A DNA stretch of 64,000 nucleotides from G001797105 sp964528155 (lineage in GTDB: Bacteria > Chloroflexota > Anaerolineae > Anaerolineales > E44-bin32), in the NCBI GenBank assembly GCA_964528155.1, contig CAZGRL010000004.1, forward strand, positions 37,400-101,399, given 5' to 3'. A model generated the notes under the pieces. That model searched no databases. It saw only the letters and a program-made list of their open reading frames with translations, and was not told where the DNA came from. Below, one piece after another: positions 59,695 through 64,000 of the stretch. Each line of letters starts with the position of its first letter. Position 1 is the stretch's first letter. Both the position numbers and the translations under genes were made by a program.

Positions 59695-60114
59695 ATGCTC
59701 ACCCAGGTGCATGACCACATCGTCAATGAACTCGGACAAAGCAGCCGCACCGACACCATCTTCGTGATAACGGCCATCGTGTTCAATCTGGTGGTACTGG
59801 GGATCAACTCCGCAGTGGCCGGCTCCGCCTCAGGGCTCCGAGACACGACCGCCCCGGATCTGATCCTGATCGTATTCGTCGTGATGACCCTGCTCGTCAA
59901 TATCATTGCCGTAACCGCTCTGTATATCGGAAGGCGTACTCGACGGCGGCTTCTCGAGGGCCTCATCTCGATGTACAGCGACAATGACGTCGACAAATAC
60001 TACAACCCGTCCCTCCTGTCTGACTATGGGAGCCGCTATCTCCTCTTCACGGGCGTCATTGTCTTGCTCGCGCTGACGTCGATTGTCGTACCCCTCATCG
60101 TCCGTTTCTTGTGA
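59695..60114 (+). CDS. Three-span membrane protein of unknown function
   Basis: This 139-residue protein has three hydrophobic spans (IFVITAIVFNLVVLGINSAV, LILIVFVVMTLLVNIIAVTA, LLFTGVIVLLALTSIVVPLI) and a cytoplasmic loop with RRTRRRLLEGLISMYSDNDV then DKYYNPSLL. A GGAGGATTC site precedes the ATG. I do not recognise the family. Confidence 0.7.
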   Translation: MLTQVHDHIVNELGQSSRTDTIFVITAIVFNLVVLGINSAVAGSASGLRDTTAPDLILIVFVVMTLLVNIIAVTALYIGRRTRRRLLEGLISMYSDNDVDKYYNPSLLSDYGSRYLLFTGVIVLLALTSIVVPLIVRFL

Positions 60115-60279
60115 GACTGATCGGCGGGCTGCCGCCTCCTCGTCGAAAGCCCGACTGTGAGATGTCATACTTCATGATGAGTTGTGCGTTCAGGACGACG
60201 AATACCCTTTTTCTCGATGGCAAGCCAGGTCACGGTCAACCTCGCTTGGCCGTCCGACATGAAGGGGCCTGAGAGTCGA

Positions 60280-61266
60280 ATGTGGCGCGCCCGTCGTCGT
60301 CTTGGGAGATCTGGGATCGAGGTAAGCGCGCTTGGCCTCGGATGCTGGCCGATCGGAGGGCCATGGACGATGAACGGCCGTCCAGTCGGCCGCGGGCATG
60401 TCGACCAGAGTGAAGCCGAACGGGCCATCCACACTGCACTAGATCTGGGAGTCTCGTTCTTCGACACTGCTGCCAGCTACGGCGCCGGGCAGAGCGAGCG
60501 GATACTCGGCCGAGCGCTGGCCGGACGACGCAAGGGAGTTGTGGTCGCCACCAAATTCGGCGTGCGTATCAACGAGGCAGACCGAACCGCCTCGCGTATC
60601 ATCGAGGCCGTCCTGGGCAACGTCCGTCAGGACTGCGAAAGCAGCCTCCGCAGGCTGAGGACCGACTGGATTGATCTTTTCCAGCTTCACGTCGGGGACT
60701 ACCCGGTCGAAGCAGTCCCCGAACTGGTGCGGATCCTGGAAGACTTGGTCTACGATGGAAAGATCCGCGCCTACGGATGGAGCACAGACGAGGTCAGTCG
60801 CCCAGCCGCCCTGGCAGCGGGCGAGCACTGCACCGCGGTCCAGCATGAACTCAACGTGTTGACGGACGCGCCCGGCATGCTTGCTGTGTGCGAAGTCCAT
60901 GACCTTGCCAGCATTGATAAGTATCCGCTGCTGATGGGGATCTTGGCCGGCAGGTTTGACATCGATCGAAGCTTTCCTGCGGATGATATCCGCCGGGAGT
61001 CGATCCCGCTCAAGAGTGAGAAACGAGAGCAGTGGTTCGCCCAGCTAGGGGCCGTTCGAGAGATCCTCACCGAAGGCGGCAGAACGCTCGCCCAGGGCGC
61101 ACTGGGTTGGATATGGGCACGCAGCGACCGGACGGTCCCGATCCCCGGGTTCAGGACTTCCGCTCAAGTGGAAGAGAACGCCGAGGCAATGGCTCTTGGA
61201 CCTCTCAGCCAAGACCAGCTACGTCGTATCGACGCTGCTTTGACACGCAAGCCGTCTGCTGCATAA
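60280..61266 (+). CDS. Aldo/keto reductase
   Basis: This protein of about 328 residues has the AKR TIM barrel with RRLGRSGIEVSALGLGCWPI at the start, the catalytic Asp and Tyr in FFDTAASYG, Lys in VATKFG, and His in DLFQLHVGD, plus an NADPH-binding end (VPIPGFRTSAQVEENAEAMA). The ATG at 60280 begins the conserved sequence; ATG 60259 and the longer frame to 60184 are possible. Substrate unknown. Confidence 0.9.
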   Translation: MWRARRRLGRSGIEVSALGLGCWPIGGPWTMNGRPVGRGHVDQSEAERAIHTALDLGVSFFDTAASYGAGQSERILGRALAGRRKGVVVATKFGVRINEADRTASRIIEAVLGNVRQDCESSLRRLRTDWIDLFQLHVGDYPVEAVPELVRILEDLVYDGKIRAYGWSTDEVSRPAALAAGEHCTAVQHELNVLTDAPGMLAVCEVHDLASIDKYPLLMGILAGRFDIDRSFPADDIRRESIPLKSEKREQWFAQLGAVREILTEGGRTLAQGALGWIWARSDRTVPIPGFRTSAQVEENAEAMALGPLSQDQLRRIDAALTRKPSAA

Positions 61267-61356
61267 GAAACGCAAGCCTGAAAGGCAGCGGAGTCCCGAA
61301 ATGCAATGGCCTTCTCTCCCACGCTCTGCCCTCAATCGCACAAGAGGAACGCAACC

Positions 61357-62187
61357 ATGTTCGAGCTACCCGAATTCGTCACACTCGCCCGTCAATTCAA
61401 TGACACTCTCACAGGAAAGCGTATCGCCAAAGGTAGCCTCGACCCGTCACCAGGCAAGTTTGTATGGTTCAATCGAACACCCAGGGAATTCGCCTCGCTC
61501 ACGCAGGGTAAAGTGGTCGGGAAGTCGAGCGCCAGGGGAAAATGGCTCATCACCGACGTGATCCCGGGCTACGTATTGGTTCTGGGTGAATGCGGCGGTC
61601 GAGTGGTCTTTCACCCACCTAAGGCGCCCATGCCGAAGAAGATTCACCTCAAAATCACATTTGATGATGGATCATTCCTCACGGCGACAACGCAGATGTG
61701 GGGAGCGATGGAGCTCTACGTGAAGGGCCAGGAACAAGAGCGGGAATACATCCGAGACATGCGACCAACTCCAACCGACCCGGAGTTCACCTTCGAGTAC
61801 TTCTCAAACCTCATCGCCGATGTTGTTCAAGGTCCGAAAAGGAGTGTCAAGGGCCTCCTCACACAAGATCAGCTCATCCCCGGCCTCGGCAACGCAATCG
61901 CCCAGGACATCATGTTCAAGGCAAGGCTTCATCCCAGGCATCCAGTCGAAGATCTTGACAAAGCTCAAAAGCGGAGACTCTACCGCTCGATTACGGGTAC
62001 GGTCAAAGAGGTCGTCAGGCAAGGCGGACGGTACGACGAACGTGATCTCTTTGATCGGCCCGGCGGATACGTACGATTGATGGACAAGAACGCCGTTGGC
62101 AGACCGTGTCCTGACTGCGGAACAAAGGTCCAGAAGATCCAGTACCTGGGTGGAGCCTGCTACTTCTGCTCGAGTTGTCAGACCTAG
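61357..62187 (+). CDS. Fpg/Nei-like DNA glycosylase-family protein without the N-terminal proline
   Basis: This 276-residue protein begins MFELPEFVTLARQFNDTLTG. The classical Fpg/Nei N-terminus is MPELPE, where Pro2 is the catalytic nucleophile; here it is Phe2, while Glu3 is kept. The H2TH region has LLTQDQLIPGLGNAIAQDIM and the end has a C-x2-C-x16-C-x2-C zinc finger (CPDC, CSSC). A subfamily with MIELPE-like starts is known, so it may act by another route or in damage binding only. GAGGAAC precedes the ATG. Confidence 0.9.
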   Translation: MFELPEFVTLARQFNDTLTGKRIAKGSLDPSPGKFVWFNRTPREFASLTQGKVVGKSSARGKWLITDVIPGYVLVLGECGGRVVFHPPKAPMPKKIHLKITFDDGSFLTATTQMWGAMELYVKGQEQEREYIRDMRPTPTDPEFTFEYFSNLIADVVQGPKRSVKGLLTQDQLIPGLGNAIAQDIMFKARLHPRHPVEDLDKAQKRRLYRSITGTVKEVVRQGGRYDERDLFDRPGGYVRLMDKNAVGRPCPDCGTKVQKIQYLGGACYFCSSCQT

Positions 62188-62422
62188 CTACTTCGCACAC
62201 CGCCGGTCCGGGGAAGCATCTTTCTCCGACGCAGAATAACAGCGGGGCATGGCAAACGAAAGTCGGCATAGTTCAGACCATCTGGATCCAGGACCCGCCG
62301 AACACACGCTCCCTGACCATGCAAACCCGCAGAGACGGACCGTTCCGCGCTCGACCAACCGATTCCAGCCGACTTCACTCTGGGCGTTTGGTGATGACAT
62401 CCTCGACCATAAGGACACAGGA

Positions 62423-63412
62423 ATGACGGATCTTGAAATCATCCCTCTCGAGCAAAGACATCTCAATAGCGCAGCGAGGTTGGTCACGCGTAGGTACCGG
62501 GAACTGACGGTGAAGGTGCCCTGGCTCCCGGATCGATACGCCGATGCGACCGTTGTATCGGAGCTGTTGAGCGACATCATCCAGTCCGGCCACGGCGCGG
62601 CTGCGATCGTGGGCGGGGAGTTCACCGGCTTTCTCGCTGGCTGGTGCCTCCCGTCGATCCTGGGTCGGCCGGGGGCGTTCTCGCCCGAATGGGCAAACGC
62701 TGTCGCCGGATCGACCGATGGCCGACGAGTGATAGACACCCTGTACACATATCTTGCACCACGTTGGCGGGCTCAAGGCTGCGATTCGCACTGGGTCAGC
62801 TTGCTGGCCGACGACACCTTTGGATTGGAATGCTGGAATTGGCTGGGGTTCGGGATGGTGGCCGTCGACGGGCTGCGAAGCGTCGAGGCGGTTCACTCTT
62901 CAGGGACGGCCGGCGATGTTCGATTGGCCGTCCCAGAAGACCTCGAAGCGGTCTTGCATCTCGACGGATCCCTCTTTCGACACATTTCCGGACCACCGAT
63001 CTACCTGCACGACGACGCGTGGCAGACCCCCGAGGATTGTCGGGCGTGGTTATCCGACGAAAACACATCCGTCTGGATCGCCGAAGAGGGCCAGAGAGCC
63101 ATCGCCTACCTCACGATCGGGCCGGCAACCGAGGACGCCTGCACAATTATCCGCGACAAGGGCACGGCCAGCATCCTCGCCGCGTATACAGACGAGGATC
63201 AGCGAGGAGACGGCATCGCCACTGCTCTTTTGCAGCGCGCCTTGGAGTGGGCGCAAGCGCGCGGGTATGTGCGGTGTGCGGTCGACTTCGAGCCAATGAA
63301 TCCCTGGGCCAGGCGATTCTGGATGCGCTACTTCGAGCCGGTGGCCTACACCGTCGTGCGGCATGTGGAGGCTCTGGAGGGAGAGCGACGCGGAGACCGA
63401 TCGCCTGCATGA
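62423..63412 (+). CDS. Tandem GNAT-family acetyltransferase
   Basis: This 329-residue protein has two GNAT-like halves: MTDLEIIPLEQRHLNSAARL to about 160, and DVRLAVPEDLEAVLHLDGSL with the acetyl-CoA loop YTDEDQRGDGIATALLQRAL and YVRCAVDFEPMNPWARRFWM. The second half carries the clearer acetyl-CoA site. An AAGGACACAGGA site precedes the ATG at 62423; the frame is open upstream to 62249. Substrate unknown. Confidence 0.86.
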   Translation: MTDLEIIPLEQRHLNSAARLVTRRYRELTVKVPWLPDRYADATVVSELLSDIIQSGHGAAAIVGGEFTGFLAGWCLPSILGRPGAFSPEWANAVAGSTDGRRVIDTLYTYLAPRWRAQGCDSHWVSLLADDTFGLECWNWLGFGMVAVDGLRSVEAVHSSGTAGDVRLAVPEDLEAVLHLDGSLFRHISGPPIYLHDDAWQTPEDCRAWLSDENTSVWIAEEGQRAIAYLTIGPATEDACTIIRDKGTASILAAYTDEDQRGDGIATALLQRALEWAQARGYVRCAVDFEPMNPWARRFWMRYFEPVAYTVVRHVEALEGERRGDRSPA

Positions 63413-63436
63413 GGCTTCTCTCTGATGTCCTCGCTA

Positions 63437-63602
63437 TGGAGAAGTCCCCTACCTTTCTGTCGATCTGTGTGTGTCTAAGCTTGGCGGGCTGACCGCGGGC
63501 GTTGCAGAACGCCGCGCACAGCGATATCCTCGTGCTCGTCACATTCGTCATCGGGCTGGCGGCCACGTACACCTGGTGGCTCCGGGCGGACCATGCATAC
63601 TG
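63437..63602 (+). other. Possible decayed small membrane protein with internal stop
   Basis: One frame reads MEKSPTFLSICVCLSLAG, a TGA, then PRALQNAAHSDILVLVTFVI and GLAATYTWWLRADHAY before TGA. The second half looks like a real single-span protein (TTG start possible at the Leu of RALQ). Either a nonsense mutation split one gene, or the second half is a separate ORF with a rare start. Confidence 0.35.
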
Positions 63603-63747
63603 ACTTTGCGATTGACTCGTCGAATGGTTGATCGGTCAATTCCAAATCACAACTTCCAACCAGCAAGATGTCGTGATGAGGGAAGACTGCCCGGAGGTGG
63701 CAGGGACGTGGCGATGGTACCCTACCCTGTGATTCGTGAGGTGAAGT

Positions 63748-63975
63748 ATGCAAAGGCGATGGTTCAAGGAATGGGGTTGGATCTTCCTGCCTGTGTCGTG
63801 GCAGGGGATCGTGCTGATCGGACTTTCTCTTGCGTTCTCGGCCCAGGTGTTCCTGGCCATCGACCGAAATTCGCATTCTGTTAGCGACACGCTTTACGGT
63901 GTCTTCCCCTACTTTGTATGCTGTTGGGGCATCACTTACTGGATCGCATCGAAGACGAGCAAGCAACAGGACTGA
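63748..63975 (+). CDS. Small membrane protein with WGW/SWQG motif
   Basis: This 75-residue protein (MQRRWFKEWGWIFLPVSWQG, then IVLIGLSLAFSAQVFLAIDR and LYGVFPYFVCCWGITYWIAS) has two membrane spans. The aromatic WGW...SWQG motif occurs in small uncharacterised bacterial membrane proteins. GAGGTGAAGT precedes the ATG. Its role is unknown; it is the last gene of the window. Confidence 0.75.
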   Translation: MQRRWFKEWGWIFLPVSWQGIVLIGLSLAFSAQVFLAIDRNSHSVSDTLYGVFPYFVCCWGITYWIASKTSKQQD

Positions 63976-64000
63976 GGGCACTGCGACTCGAGCTCTGCCC

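Overview
The window is high-GC bacterial DNA from a draft assembly (a 10-base run of N lies at 21870-21879). The most likely source is an anaerobic member of the Chloroflexota, close to Anaerolineae. This is an inference from several signs: a sugar-binding lipoprotein with a TEAPAQPA-type linker, a bacterial V/A-type ATPase operon, SARP/MalT-like and NarL-type regulators, two group-specific ECF transporters, and MinD-ferredoxin/Mrp/NifX-type proteins beside a dead carbon monoxide dehydrogenase (CooS) fragment. No rRNA, intact tRNA, CRISPR array or intact insertion sequence was seen.

Layout. (1) 1-5866, minus strand: an ECF transporter (S, T, two ATPases) in one operon with a dihydropyrimidinase/hydantoinase and the start of a fused [2Fe-2S]/molybdenum hydroxylase, probably for uptake and breakdown of a cyclic purine- or pyrimidine-like compound. 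(2) 6027-13746, minus strand: a CooS remnant, then a long operon of metallocofactor and redox proteins (Mrp, DUF59, two MinD-ferredoxins, two NifX-like proteins, ferredoxin, ferritin-like, zinc ribbons, DUF5320, thioesterase) led by an XRE-cupin regulator. (3) 14553-16339, plus strand: a small methyltransferase and an NAD-dependent epimerase. (4) 16340-18976: a gene graveyard with frameshifted VirB4-like, helicase and VapC remnants. (5) 19178-19882: a paralogue of the XRE-cupin regulator. (6) 20158-29098, plus strand: a complete V/A-ATPase operon in the order G-I-K-E-C-F-A-B-D. (7) 29099-33591: sparse DNA with a metallophosphoesterase, an SRPBCC protein, four degenerate tRNA-3'-end-like repeats and a broken copy of a small membrane protein.

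(8) 33592-39857, minus strand: a second ECF transporter with a uridine-phosphorylase-like enzyme and an MFS carrier, a likely nucleoside salvage unit. (9) 40068-43130, minus strand: a NarL-type two-component system with a receiver-like protein and a 20-bp perfect palindrome. (10) 43589-54365, plus strand: a xylose/xylo-oligosaccharide unit with a LacI regulator, promoter and two operator-like palindromes, a CUT1 ABC transporter without its ATPase, xylose isomerase (one frameshift), GH3 glycosidase, xylulokinase, and a mutarotase-like gene with two in-frame stops. (11) 54798-58919: a 1054-residue SARP/MalT-like regulator followed by three small ORFs: a 17-residue Gly-rich peptide, a 96-residue acidic protein, and a 54-residue single-span protein. 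The last is homologous to the broken copy at 32865. This is the best candidate here for an undescribed system. (12) 59695-63975, plus strand: a membrane protein, an aldo/keto reductase, an Fpg-like protein lacking the catalytic proline, a tandem GNAT protein and a small membrane protein.

Many genes overlap by ATGA and have clear AGGAGG-like ribosome binding sites, so most start choices are well supported. Decay is frequent (CooS, VirB4, helicase, VapC, mutarotase, xylA, small membrane protein). Some of these events could be assembly errors.
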